This document shows positions 1-9,282 of a stretch of DNA of 17,016 nt, piece after piece. The notes beneath the pieces were generated by a model. The model did no database searches. It worked only from the letters and a program-made list of their open reading frames with translations, and had not been told where the DNA came from. Made by a program: the position numbers and the translations under genes. The DNA comes from an uncultured Methanobrevibacter sp. (GTDB taxonomy: Archaea; Methanobacteriota; Methanobacteria; Methanobacteriales; Methanobacteriaceae), in the NCBI RefSeq assembly GCF_937881195.1, contig NZ_CALGFC010000004.1:1-17016 (forward strand). The letters run 5' to 3'. How positions within the stretch are numbered: position 1 is the first letter of the stretch; each line of letters starts with the position of its first letter.

Positions 1-326
1 AATACAAATTACTAGCTATTGACGGATCACTAACAGACCTACCCAACAATAAAAATCTAATGAAAGAATTCGGAGGCATAAAAGGAAGCCACAACAAATT
101 CATCAAATTAAAAGCACAAACAAGCGGAATATACGACTGTCTTAATAACATGATGATAGACTTCCAAATAGCACCATACCAAACCAGCGAAAAAGAACTA
201 GCCTACAAAAACATAAAAAACACATTAAAACTATTTAAAAACAATGAAATAATACTAATATTCGACAGAGGATACCCATCAAACGAACTATTCAACTACC
301 TCAAAGAAAAAACAAAACAAACATAA
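1..326 (+). pseudogene. IS4-like transposase, 3' remnant (also cut by window edge)
   Basis: The open frame enters from the left edge (first full codon at position 3) and ends at the TAA at 324-326, giving about 107 residues. It reads like the middle of an IS4/DDE_Tnp_1 transposase: the LLAIDGS segment near its start would carry the first catalytic Asp, and IFDRGYPSNELF near its end the second. In this family the protein continues past DRGY with a region holding the catalytic Glu and a Y-R-E-K signature; here it stops after about 20 residues in a lysine-rich tail, so the third catalytic residue is missing and the protein should be inactive. Third-position C is more frequent (GAC, CTA, CCC, AAC) than in the cas genes, suggesting separate ancestry. 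It converges on the old end of the CRISPR array, 40 bases away. The ATG at 60 is internal, not a real start. The exact IS family is uncertain. Confidence 0.7.
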
Positions 327-338
327 GAAGAAACAACT

Positions 339-349
339 AAAAAAAAAAA
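339..349 (-). terminator. Oligo-T candidate terminator for the array transcript
   Basis: Eleven consecutive A on the plus strand give an 11-base T-run on the minus strand, just beyond the degenerate last repeat in the direction of array transcription. Archaeal RNA polymerase can terminate at T-runs without a hairpin. No strong stem precedes it. Placement is the main support. Confidence 0.4.
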
Positions 350-365
350 CATCCTTAAAAAAGAA

Positions 366-382
366 TTGATTCCTTTTTAAAC
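366..382 (-). repeat. Degenerate terminal CRISPR repeat (leader-distal)
   Basis: The 17 bases ending at 382 match the right half of the CRISPR repeat with two mismatches (TTGATTCCTTTTTAAAC against TTAAGTCCTTTTTAAAC). The left half (354-365) does not match. The 38 bases from 383 to 420 fit spacer length, so this is the decayed oldest repeat with its spacer. Decay here marks this as the trailer end and the opposite end as the leader end. Confidence 0.8.
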
Positions 383-420
383 AGTTAATTTGTAGCTACT
401 ATCTGTTTTATTTTTCATTT

Positions 421-3400
421 GTTTCCATACTATTAAGTCCTTTTTAAACTCTTTTATTTTTGGCTTTCCACCAGTACAATACATAGTTTCCATACTATTA
501 AGTCCTTTTTAAACTTTCCACTTTTTTTTGTAGTTGTTTTAATTCTTTTAAGTTTCCATACTATTAAGTCCTTTTTAAACGGTGTGTGTGTTCATTATAA
601 TATAATTCCTCATATTGGTTTCCATACTATTAAGTCCTTTTTAAACTACCCTATCTATGTTAGAACATTAAACTTAGAAGACAGTTTCCATACTATTAAG
701 TCCTTTTTAAACAAAATCTTTATATTCTAGTCTATGCTCAATTTTCCCGTTTCCATACTATTAAGTCCTTTTTAAACTTAATTCTGTATATCCGTCATCA
801 AGTTCAGAAACATTAGTTTCCATACTATTAAGTCCTTTTTAAACATAAAGTAGTTAATAAAGAAGATGTTAGTGGAGAGGTGTTTCCATACTATTAAGTC
901 CTTTTTAAACTTTTTGAAAAATATCTGTATGATTTGGTCTTTTTCAGTTTCCATACTATTAAGTCCTTTTTAAACTTTTATCAACAGCAACAGGTCAAAC
1001 AAACATTTATATGTTTCCATACTATTAAGTCCTTTTTAAACGATATTAATGTGCATAGTATAGCTAATAGTTACTATAGTTTCCATACTATTAAGTCCTT
1101 TTTAAACATTAATAGCTATTAACTATATAATCTATCTTAAAAAGTTTCCATACTATTAAGTCCTTTTTAAACATTTTTAAGTTCCACAAAATGCTGTCCA
1201 CCACTACAAGTTTCCATACTATTAAGTCCTTTTTAAACAAAGAGTTATATGATGATGATATTTACCAAGCTATCATTAAGTTTCCATACTATTAAGTCCT
1301 TTTTAAACCTATCTTATTTTTATCGATTTCTAAAGAATTAACTAAGTTTCCATACTATTAAGTCCTTTTTAAACCCAAGGAGGTTTCAAATATCATTATT
1401 CATGAAAATAGGAAGTTTCCATACTATTAAGTCCTTTTTAAACATGATATTAAAAATAAATATGAAGTTGAAACTATAGAGTTTCCATACTATTAAGTCC
1501 TTTTTAAACATTAAAAAATATATGAATACTAATGATACTCATATTTTGTTTCCATACTATTAAGTCCTTTTTAAACAAAATTTATCTATCATTTTATCAC
1601 CAAAAAAATATTTGTTTCCATACTATTAAGTCCTTTTTAAACCAACATATTATATTAACATTAAAGGAGTGATTACACAGTTTCCATACTATTAAGTCCT
1701 TTTTAAACTCGAGTATCACTGGACCTATGAACCCTCTTGGTTCCTCGTTTCCATACTATTAAGTCCTTTTTAAACTCATAAAAAGAATATTCTTTATTTC
1801 TTAATACTTTTATGTTTCCATACTATTAAGTCCTTTTTAAACTTAATGTTTCTCTATCAATAAAAAGAACATAACCTTGTTTCCATACTATTAAGTCCTT
1901 TTTAAACCAGTTCCTTCAATGAATGGGGAGTTAGTTGAGTACAGTTTCCATACTATTAAGTCCTTTTTAAACTATTCTTTTAAGTCATTCATATATCTTA
2001 GTTCAACAACGTTTCCATACTATTAAGTCCTTTTTAAACGCATTTACGATTGTTAAAGAAATTTGTTATTCAATGACGTTTCCATACTATTAAGTCCTTT
2101 TTAAACTATATTATTATAATCATGATGGCTACAATGGAACATACCGTTTCCATACTATTAAGTCCTTTTTAAACCAGATTCTAAAAGAGTAGGAAGAGTA
2201 TAATCAACAGTGTTTCCATACTATTAAGTCCTTTTTAAACCGGATTAACAAGCCTAATGACTAAAAAAACAAATGGGTTTCCATACTATTAAGTCCTTTT
2301 TAAACACCAAAAAATAAAAATAGCCCCAGCTACCCTTAAAGTGGTTTCCATACTATTAAGTCCTTTTTAAACTTAAAATTTCAGAAAGAAAGTAACTGGA
2401 AATGTAAATGTAGTTTCCATACTATTAAGTCCTTTTTAAACTTTGTATTGTGTGCTTTTTTAATTGTGTCTATTATCGTTTCCATACTATTAAGTCCTTT
2501 TTAAACATACAAGTGTAACAAACAACACAACCAACCCTCTTATGTTTCCATACTATTAAGTCCTTTTTAAACTCTATAAAAAATTTATTAATGAAATTAA
2601 AATAGACAAGTTTCCATACTATTAAGTCCTTTTTAAACCAACCGACATAGTACTAGCAAATGGAACATCAGACAATATGTTTCCATACTATTAAGTCCTT
2701 TTTAAACCTACATAACCATAATCATAGGTTTTTTAGGCATACTCAGTTTCCATACTATTAAGTCCTTTTTAAACATATTGAAGAGTTAAATATATTATAG
2801 TATAATAACATGTTTCCATACTATTAAGTCCTTTTTAAACTTCTATGGTTGGTTTTAGGTCTGGTTGGTCTGTTATTGGGTTTCCATACTATTAAGTCCT
2901 TTTTAAACTTATTTCTTGAAGTTGCTTTATTTTTTTTTAACCTTGGGTTTCCATACTATTAAGTCCTTTTTAAACTTAATTATTTGTATGTAATTATAAT
3001 ACTCGCTATCACGTTTCCATACTATTAAGTCCTTTTTAAACTCAGCTATACTTTCTAATGCTACTATTTTCCTTTCCTCGTTTCCATACTATTAAGTCCT
3101 TTTTAAACCTCTATCATCAAACTCATCACAACCATTAGTATCATTAAGAGGTTTCCATACTATTAAGTCCTTTTTAAACAGTGTTGTATTTTTCAGCTTG
3201 TTTTACTGGTCGGATGTTTCCATACTATTAAGTCCTTTTTAAACAAGATGCTTATAATTATGTAGGTGGTGTATTATCTTAGTTTCCATACTATTAAGTC
3301 CTTTTTAAACGGTGTACTGCTATTATTATCATGTTGTTTGTGAAATGTTTCCATACTATTAAGTCCTTTTTAAACACCAATACCAATTTCAAACACAACC

Positions 3401-4895
3401 AAATGATGACAGGTTTCCATACTATTAAGTCCTTTTTAAACTCTGATGATGGTAACTGAAGACCGACATACATATATAGTTTCCATACTATTAAGTCCTT
3501 TTTAAACACTATCACTAAGTAAATCTTACTAGTGCCAGTATCTTTAGTTTCCATACTATTAAGTCCTTTTTAAACATACTATAAATATTAAAGACATTAT
3601 AGAAATTAATGTGTTTCCATACTATTAAGTCCTTTTTAAACAATGAAATGACATATATAATGAATGATAAATAATGAAGTTTCCATACTATTAAGTCCTT
3701 TTTAAACAAAATTATATTTCCATTATAATGATTATTTTCCATGGTTTCCATACTATTAAGTCCTTTTTAAACAAAGATATTAGAGAAGTATTATTAAATA
3801 TTCAAATGTTGTTTCCATACTATTAAGTCCTTTTTAAACTTCAGAATAATGGTAATCGTCCTTTGTGGGTTGTTACGTTTCCATACTATTAAGTCCTTTT
3901 TAAACCTTCATCTGCCTTGTTTTCAGAGGGTTTTTTACCACCGTTTCCATACTATTAAGTCCTTTTTAAACCCAATCTAGTTTAAGGGTAGTGTTTTTCA
4001 GAGCTTCGTTTCCATACTATTAAGTCCTTTTTAAACTTTATCATGTGTTGTTGTGATGTCTAAGTCTTTGTTGTTTCCATACTATTAAGTCCTTTTTAAA
4101 CATGATTAATGGGATAACAGACCGACAAGGGGATGTTAGTTTCCATACTATTAAGTCCTTTTTAAACTTAATGATGTTGAACAGTTATTACAATGGACTG
4201 GGTTGTTTCCATACTATTAAGTCCTTTTTAAACCATTATGTCGCTATTCTCATCTACTATGTCATTATGTTGTTTCCATACTATTAAGTCCTTTTTAAAC
4301 TAGCTATAATATTTATACATTTCATTCATTTAAACACCGTTTCCATACTATTAAGTCCTTTTTAAACTTATTTGACGATATACTGTAATTTTCAATATTT
4401 ATACTGTTTCCATACTATTAAGTCCTTTTTAAACATGATATAATTAATTATCACATCATAAAGATAGGTGTTGTTTCCATACTATTAAGTCCTTTTTAAA
4501 CTTTAAAAAAATTATTGTATTATTTAAATTATTAATTCGTTTCCATACTATTAAGTCCTTTTTAAACCAGTTTCATTTCCATTTTTTAAATCATCACTAA
4601 TTTCGTTTCCATACTATTAAGTCCTTTTTAAACTTAATATTACTCTTGTAGATTGGAAAGGAAATAGGTGTTTCCATACTATTAAGTCCTTTTTAAACTT
4701 GAACTGTGTCGACTATATCTTCTACGTCTTTTTTTGGTTTCCATACTATTAAGTCCTTTTTAAACGAACTATTGTTGTTGGTAGTAATAATTCTTCATTG
4801 CGTTTCCATACTATTAAGTCCTTTTTAAACAGATATAAAATTATTAAACAAAAAATTTCTTTTTAAGTTTCCATACTATTAAGTCCTTTTTAAAC
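421..4895 (-). CRISPR. Type I-B CRISPR array, 68 intact repeats
   Basis: I counted 68 copies of a 29-base repeat, starting GTTTCCATACT and ending CCTTTTTAAAC on the plus strand, with first and last copies at 421-449 and 4867-4895. All copies look identical. The 67 spacers between them are 36-42 bases long (mean about 37.4), mostly 36-38; outliers are 1239-1279 (41), 3109-3150 (42) and three or four of 40. No two spacers look identical. On the minus strand the repeat ends in ATGGAAAC, resembling the 8-base 5' handle (ATTGAAAC type) left by Cas6 in type I-B systems, so crRNAs are read from the minus strand, the same strand as the cas genes. The repeat has little internal pairing, as expected for I-B. 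Short open frames within the array are read-through of repeats and are not genes. Confidence 0.98.
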
Positions 4896-4960
4896 CGGGG
4901 CAAAAATTTCCCTATTTTTCAAATAGATCGATAAAAAATGCCGTATAAATATCTTATAAA

Positions 4961-5001
4961 AGTCTACATATAATTATGTTACTATAATATAAAGGTAGAC
5001 T
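4961..5001. repeat. 7-bp perfect inverted repeat in the leader
   Basis: AGTCTAC at 4961-4967 and its exact complement GTAGACT at 4995-5001 are separated by 27 bases. Read on the minus strand, each arm stands directly upstream of a TTTATA-like sequence (TTTATATT at 4993-4986, TTTATAAG at 4960-4953), the place of an archaeal BRE or of a regulator site. It could instead be a docking motif for adaptation proteins. Seven exact pairs including three G/C positions per arm are more than the local A+T richness would readily give, but no function is shown. Confidence 0.5.
4986..4993 (-). promoter_or_regulatory. Candidate TATA box for the array
   Basis: The minus strand reads TTTATATT here, close to the archaeal TATA consensus. 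Transcription would start about 25 bases downstream, near 4965, giving about 70 bases of leader RNA before the first repeat. A second TATA-like box at 4953-4960 would start near 4932. The choice between them is uncertain. Confidence 0.4.
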
Positions 5002-5013
5002 AAAAAATAAAAA
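5002..5013 (-). terminator. Candidate cas operon terminator (T-run)
   Basis: The minus strand reads TTTTTATTTTTT about 43 bases past the cas2 stop and immediately upstream of the leader inverted repeat. A T-run is sufficient for archaeal termination. It would separate the cas mRNA from the array transcript. Confidence 0.3.
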
Positions 5014-5055
5014 TTAAATAAATATATATTTTTATAAATTAATATATATCTTAAA

Positions 5056-5316
5056 TTAAATAACAAAATCAATACGATTCTTTTCTACACCCAAAATTTC
5101 TTTTTTTGAAAATTTTTCTGGGAACTGAAAAAAAATTAGAGAGTCTATATCTGATTCAATAATTTCATTTAAATCAGATTTAACTTTTTTTAATTGGGAT
5201 TTAGATAATTCTCCTTCAAAAACTGAATTTTGAACCCAAAATAATACTGTTCTCAAATATTTATGAACTTTATTCACCCTCTCAACTCCAACATCATATA
5301 CTATTACCACATACAT
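5056..5316 (-). CDS. cas2: Cas2, adaptation endonuclease-fold subunit
   Basis: Cas2 dimers bridge two Cas1 dimers in the complex that inserts new spacers. The 86-residue protein has the usual length and the typical start MYVVIVYDVG, with the conserved Asp at residue 8 ending the first beta strand; LRTVLFWVQNSVFEG follows, typical of helix 1 and strand 2. I chose the ATG at 5316 rather than the GTG at 5325: it fits the family N-terminus, and the run of GTG codons just upstream (GGTGGTG) then serves as ribosome binding site. The ATG overlaps the cas1 stop as TGATG, a sign of translational coupling. This is the last gene of the cas operon; the leader and array follow directly. No oddities seen. 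Confidence 0.95.
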   Translation of the reverse strand: MYVVIVYDVGVERVNKVHKYLRTVLFWVQNSVFEGELSKSQLKKVKSDLNEIIESDIDSLIFFQFPEKFSKKEILGVEKNRIDFVI

Positions 5317-6290
5317 CACCACCACATCCTAAAACTTTCATATTTTTTATCACCTAATATATGCTTGATTAATTTATAACATTCTAATCTAATTAAATAT
5401 TTATAAGAAACTTTTTTATTTAAAGTTTGATGTTTAATTGTAGTTTCTAATTTTTTTTGATATTCTGATAAAAATATTTGTCTTCCTTTTTCATTTAACA
5501 AAATACCTATATCTTTTTGAAAATGCTTTTCTGAAATCATATTATTATTTATCAATTTAAATATAGTTCTACTTACAATTATTGGTTTAAAAATATCTGC
5601 TAAATCTAATGCTAACGAAAATCTTCGTTCAGAAGGTTCATGTAAAAAACTCACAGAAGGATGTAAATATGTATGGTATATTTCTGAAAGGCAAGTTCCA
5701 TATAAAAGAGAGTTACCAAAGGAAATTAAAGCATTTAATTCAGTAGTTGGAGGTCTTATTTCTCTTTTATCAAATTCAAACCTCCTTAATATCCCATTAA
5801 AGCTTTGATAAAAATTATTCCATATTCTCCCTTCACAACTCATAATTTGAGGAATATCTCCTTCAATTTCTTCTTTTTCTATATTATTAATAAAAAAATC
5901 TAATTCCTTTCCTTTCTTTTTATAATATTTTAATATAGTTTTTGTATTATGTTTAATAGCCTTAACAAACTCGGAAGCTATAAACCTCCTTTTTTCATTA
6001 TTTAAATAATATTCAGATTGTTTTACCACAACAAAACCAGAATTAAGATTAATTTTCGGATAAAGTGATCCTTCATAAAAACCATATTTATTAAAAAAAT
6101 TTGTTGGAATACCCTCTTTCATTAATATTGTCGCAGCACCCGAACTAAATGAAACTTTCCCATGGCAATTAATTTCACTTATTGCATGAATTGGTAATGG
6201 TTTCTTCTCATCAGCCATACTCTGAAAAAAAAGAGTATTTCCTTTTCTACTAATTTTTCCATGACTATTTATATACAATGGCTTTTTCAT
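5316..6290 (-). CDS. cas1: Cas1, spacer-integration nuclease
   Basis: Cas1 is the integrase that joins new spacers to the leader-end repeat. The 324-residue length fits type I-B Cas1. The N-terminal beta domain (about 1-80) starts MKKPLYI. The alpha-helical catalytic domain carries the metal ligands in order: Glu153 in CEGRIWNNFY, His217 in SFLHEPSERRF, and acidic residues at 229 and 232 in LDLADIFKP. The protein ends in FRMWW, a common type I-B ending. The start ATG has GGGGA about seven bases upstream. The gene follows cas4 after 32 bases and shares a base with the cas2 start. All key residues are present, so the enzyme looks functional. Confidence 0.97.
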   Translation of the reverse strand: MKKPLYINSHGKISRKGNTLFFQSMADEKKPLPIHAISEINCHGKVSFSSGAATILMKEGIPTNFFNKYGFYEGSLYPKINLNSGFVVVKQSEYYLNNEKRRFIASEFVKAIKHNTKTILKYYKKKGKELDFFINNIEKEEIEGDIPQIMSCEGRIWNNFYQSFNGILRRFEFDKREIRPPTTELNALISFGNSLLYGTCLSEIYHTYLHPSVSFLHEPSERRFSLALDLADIFKPIIVSRTIFKLINNNMISEKHFQKDIGILLNEKGRQIFLSEYQKKLETTIKHQTLNKKVSYKYLIRLECYKLIKHILGDKKYESFRMWW

Positions 6291-6322
6291 ATATATTCCC
6301 CATAAATAATTTTAAATTTAAT

Positions 6323-6793
6323 TTAAACCATGCATAGCTCATAAAATGAACATTTTTTACAATAGTGTTTCTTTTCTGCAATAGGAGGCTTGTTAAAAGA
6401 AACAATTTCTTCAATACTTTCAATAATATCTTCCATTTCTTCTTCTAAGTCACTTGTAAGTTGAATTTTTTCTCTTTTCCTCTCTTCAGGATATACTAAA
6501 ATACCTCTTGCATCAATTCCACTTTTTTTCATGTTATATAAATAATATAATAATTGATACTTAGCAGGTTCAGTAAGTTTACTAGACTTCTTAACTTCAA
6601 AAATTGTGATTCCCTCTTTCTTTTTAACAAAATCAAAAGCCATATTCTCAAAATGAATTTCTTTATTTTCTCTACTATAACTCTTTTCATGTATTAAATT
6701 ACCAATAGTTATATCTTCATTATTATAGTTCATATTAATTCTATTAGCATAAAACCAAAGTTCTCTCTTACAAGAAATATAATATTGAACCAT
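6323..6793 (-). CDS. cas4: Cas4, Fe-S exonuclease of adaptation
   Basis: Cas4 (RecB-like nuclease) trims and orients prespacers according to their PAM. From the ATG the protein has 156 residues: Cys8 in the YYISCKRELW motif, His35 in GNLIHEKSY, Asp54, Glu66/Lys68 in the EVKKS motif, Gln80, and Cys145, Cys148 and Cys154 in CKKCSFYELC. The four cysteines should bind a 4Fe-4S cluster. The start is doubtful: the in-frame codons just upstream encode IIYISGV, which matches the conserved Cas4 opening before VQYY, yet no ATG, GTG or TTG lies between this ATG and the in-frame stops within the cas3 end. A GGTGAT ribosome binding site at 6815-6820 suits an ATT start at 6803-6805 or 6809-6811 better than the ATG. 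The gene lies between cas3 and cas1. Confidence 0.93.
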   Translation of the reverse strand: MVQYYISCKRELWFYANRINMNYNNEDITIGNLIHEKSYSRENKEIHFENMAFDFVKKKEGITIFEVKKSSKLTEPAKYQLLYYLYNMKKSGIDARGILVYPEERKREKIQLTSDLEEEMEDIIESIEEIVSFNKPPIAEKKHYCKKCSFYELCMV

Positions 6794-6814
6794 TACACCA
6801 CTAATATAAATAAT

Positions 6815-6820
6815 ATCACC
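6815..6820 (-). promoter_or_regulatory. GGTGAT ribosome binding site bearing on the cas4 start
   Basis: The minus strand reads GGTGAT in the short gap after the cas3 stop. It is 21 bases from the cas4 ATG at 6793, too far for a normal site, but 9 bases from an in-frame ATT (6803-6805) and 3 from another (6809-6811). A nearer, weaker GGTG lies 3 bases before the ATG. It suggests a non-AUG start. Confidence 0.45.
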
Positions 6821-6825
6821 AACAA

Positions 6826-9282
6826 TTAAATAATAAAAGGATCTTCCTCTTTTTCATTAATAAAACCTGTTTCAATATCATATTTATCAACTATTCCATT
6901 TGTAAAATCAATTAATCCTAACCATTCATTATGCAAATTTAGTGTTCCAAAATTTTTAGTACTTACAGAGATTATATATTTATAAAAATCACTTTTTATA
7001 TTTAAAAATTCATTTTTCTTTTCGAATGATTTTATTTCTTTATTTTCAAATTTATTGTTAATTTCTTCAAATTTCTCCCAAATTTCATTAGATTCATCAT
7101 CAACATTTACAAAAACATCGATTTTTGGCATATTTTTTGAATCCAAAATTTTAAACTCATTTTGCATATTTGATAAATATAATTTTTTAATTGTATTTAA
7201 AATTTCCTTTGATTGTTCTTGATTGGCATATTTTAGTATTTCAATGTAATATTCATTGGAAAGTTGACTAAAATCTTTTTCTTTAATTTTTTCTTTTCCA
7301 CCAATAGTTGCATTTGTTGATTGTAGTAAAATTTTATCATAAACAAAGTTTGAAAAAGATTTATTTTTGTCATTTACAAGATTAATAATATTTACTTCTC
7401 CTTTATCAGAAGAGTAGTTTCTATTACATCTTCCACCAGTCTGAATAATTGAATCTAATGGAGCAAAATCACGATAAACTATATCAACACTAATATCTAC
7501 ACCTGCTTCAATTAATTGAGTTGAAATTATTATTTTTCTATTTTTAGAGGTTTTTATATGGTTAATTTTATTTAATCTGTGTTTTGGTATTATATTGGTA
7601 GATAAATAGATTAAATCAGTTCCATCAATGTTTAAAACTCCATTTTCATCTATATCAAAATTTTCACCATCAAAATAATCTTTATTATAATAATTCTTAT
7701 AAAAATAATCTTTAATAATACTATAAATATCATTTGATGAGTTTATTGTGTTTAAAACAAATAATATGTCTTTATCAGGATTATTCTCAATAGTATCAAT
7801 TATTTCTTCTTCAAAATCTCCAATAGTTTTACTTTCTAAATCAAAGTTAAAGTTTACCCTATTAAATTTTTTAAAGTAATAGTCTTTATTTGAAACAAGT
7901 GGCAAAATCTCTTTATTTTCTTTAAATATTAATGGTTGAGTAGCTGTCATTAAAATAATCCATGAATTAAATTTTTTTGATAATTCTGTTAAAATTACAT
8001 TAATTAAAGGCCAAAATTTGTATGGAATAGATTGAATTTCATCAAGAAGAATTATAGAATTTGTAATATTATGGAACTTTCTTAAAGATCTATTTTTATT
8101 AGAAATCAAAGAATAAAATAGCTGTATAAATGTTGTAATAACTATTTCAGAGTACCATCCTTCTGTTAAAAGTTGAGCTTGATTTTGATTATATTCAAAT
8201 TCATCAATTTTGTAGTTCATATCAGATAAATAATTATGTTTTAATAGAATATTTGAGCCATTTAAATCATTCTCATTTAGAATTTCTTTAATAACATTCT
8301 CATTTTGATCAATTATACTTAAAAATGGTAAAGAATAAATGATTCTTGGTGTAAAATTATTGTTTTCTCTTATTTTTTCTCGTAACTTCAAAACAAATGA
8401 AAAAGCTGTTAAAGTTTTCCCACAACCAGTAGGTAGTTCAATAGAAAATATTTTATCTTTTTCTATATTTAAATCATCTAATTTATTTGAAATTTCATTA
8501 TAAGCTTCTTCTCGAATTTTATTAATTCCGTTAAAATCTCTAAAAATGTCATTTTTAAATTTATCAACAATATCATTTGGAATTTCAATTCTTTCTATCA
8601 TATCTGTTTTAGAAGCATCTAATTTATCTCCATCCAATAAAGTAGAATATAAAAGAGTTAAAATAAGATAGTTATCAATATTTTTAGACAAATATAATCT
8701 TCTTAAGCTTTTTAAAATTAATTTTTTAAAATCATTAAAATTTTCAATAAAAACATTAATATTAATATCATATTCATTATAAAAATTATTTAACTCATCC
8801 AAATTTTGATTATTAATGTCATTTATCTGAATTTTCAAATCATCAAAGTTTTCTTTAATATTTTCAATTTCACCATTACTATCTTTAAGATTTTTTAAGT
8901 TACCATGATGCCTTAAAACAATTAAATAAGATAATACAGGCAATAGATCATATATTTCATTTATAAAAGTAGGAATATTAAATTTATTTTTGTTTAAATC
9001 TTTTAAATAATTATTAATATTATAATATGTAAAAACAGCAGAGAGAAAACCATGATTAGCTTTTTTTGTTTTTTTAGAATGATCAAATAAATATTCTTGA
9101 AAAAAAGAAGTAGCTTTTGCAAAATCATGAGAAATGCCAATAATAAAAGAAATTCGCGATAAAAATTCATTACCTTCAAAATTAGATTCTTTTAATATAT
9201 TATTTGAATTATTTGCTACATTTAACAAATGATCTGTTAATTTAATGCAAGGATGAGAAAAAAAATTAGAAGAATAGGACAT
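6826..9282 (-). CDS. cas3: Cas3, HD nuclease-helicase
   Basis: Cas3 is recruited by target-bound Cascade, then unwinds and degrades the DNA. The 818-residue single-chain form carries an N-terminal HD domain followed by an SF2 helicase. HD-domain residues: His18 in DHLLNV, His52-Asp53 in SHDFAK, His77 in NHGFLSA, His125/126 in RHHG. Helicase motifs: Walker A PTGCGKT at 284-290, DEIQ box at 414-417, TAT at 446-448, STQLIEAGVDIS at 588-599 and GGRCNR at 617-622. All expected catalytic motifs are present. The ATG at 9282 has AGGTAAAG about 4 bases upstream and lies 17 bases inside the end of cas5 in another frame, so the two are likely coupled. The C-terminal region is rich in Asn, Lys and Glu. 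Only the usual effector role is inferred. Confidence 0.97.
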   Translation of the reverse strand: MSYSSNFFSHPCIKLTDHLLNVANNSNNILKESNFEGNEFLSRISFIIGISHDFAKATSFFQEYLFDHSKKTKKANHGFLSAVFTYYNINNYLKDLNKNKFNIPTFINEIYDLLPVLSYLIVLRHHGNLKNLKDSNGEIENIKENFDDLKIQINDINNQNLDELNNFYNEYDININVFIENFNDFKKLILKSLRRLYLSKNIDNYLILTLLYSTLLDGDKLDASKTDMIERIEIPNDIVDKFKNDIFRDFNGINKIREEAYNEISNKLDDLNIEKDKIFSIELPTGCGKTLTAFSFVLKLREKIRENNNFTPRIIYSLPFLSIIDQNENVIKEILNENDLNGSNILLKHNYLSDMNYKIDEFEYNQNQAQLLTEGWYSEIVITTFIQLFYSLISNKNRSLRKFHNITNSIILLDEIQSIPYKFWPLINVILTELSKKFNSWIILMTATQPLIFKENKEILPLVSNKDYYFKKFNRVNFNFDLESKTIGDFEEEIIDTIENNPDKDILFVLNTINSSNDIYSIIKDYFYKNYYNKDYFDGENFDIDENGVLNIDGTDLIYLSTNIIPKHRLNKINHIKTSKNRKIIISTQLIEAGVDISVDIVYRDFAPLDSIIQTGGRCNRNYSSDKGEVNIINLVNDKNKSFSNFVYDKILLQSTNATIGGKEKIKEKDFSQLSNEYYIEILKYANQEQSKEILNTIKKLYLSNMQNEFKILDSKNMPKIDVFVNVDDESNEIWEKFEEINNKFENKEIKSFEKKNEFLNIKSDFYKYIISVSTKNFGTLNLHNEWLGLIDFTNGIVDKYDIETGFINEKEEDPFII

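Larger units (their letters stand above)
4896..5055 (-). promoter_or_regulatory. CRISPR leader between cas2 and the array
   Basis: These 160 A+T-rich bases separate the cas2 stop from the first repeat. The array's decayed end is on the opposite side, so this is the leader that drives transcription and receives new spacers next to the repeat at 4867-4895. On the minus strand it holds a T-rich stretch after cas2, two TTTATA-type boxes, an inverted repeat and, next to the repeat, a short G+C-rich end (TTTGCCCCG). No gene is visible in it. Confidence 0.85.

Noticed and set aside
934..1122. Open frame of 62 codons on the plus strand within the array
   Set aside because: It repeats FHTIKSFLN at each CRISPR repeat; it is read-through of repeats and spacers.
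3294..3751. Two open frames (86 and 78 codons) on the minus strand within the array
   Set aside because: Both repeat FKKDLIVWK from the CRISPR repeat, so they are not genes.
4102..4287. Open frame of 61 codons on the plus strand within the array
   Set aside because: Made of three spacers and two repeats, hence an artefact of the array.
4502..4538. Spacer resembling intergenic sequence near 13950-13975 (possible self-target)
   Set aside because: Only about 10 bases match without a gap, all A/T-rich; far too short to mean self-targeting.
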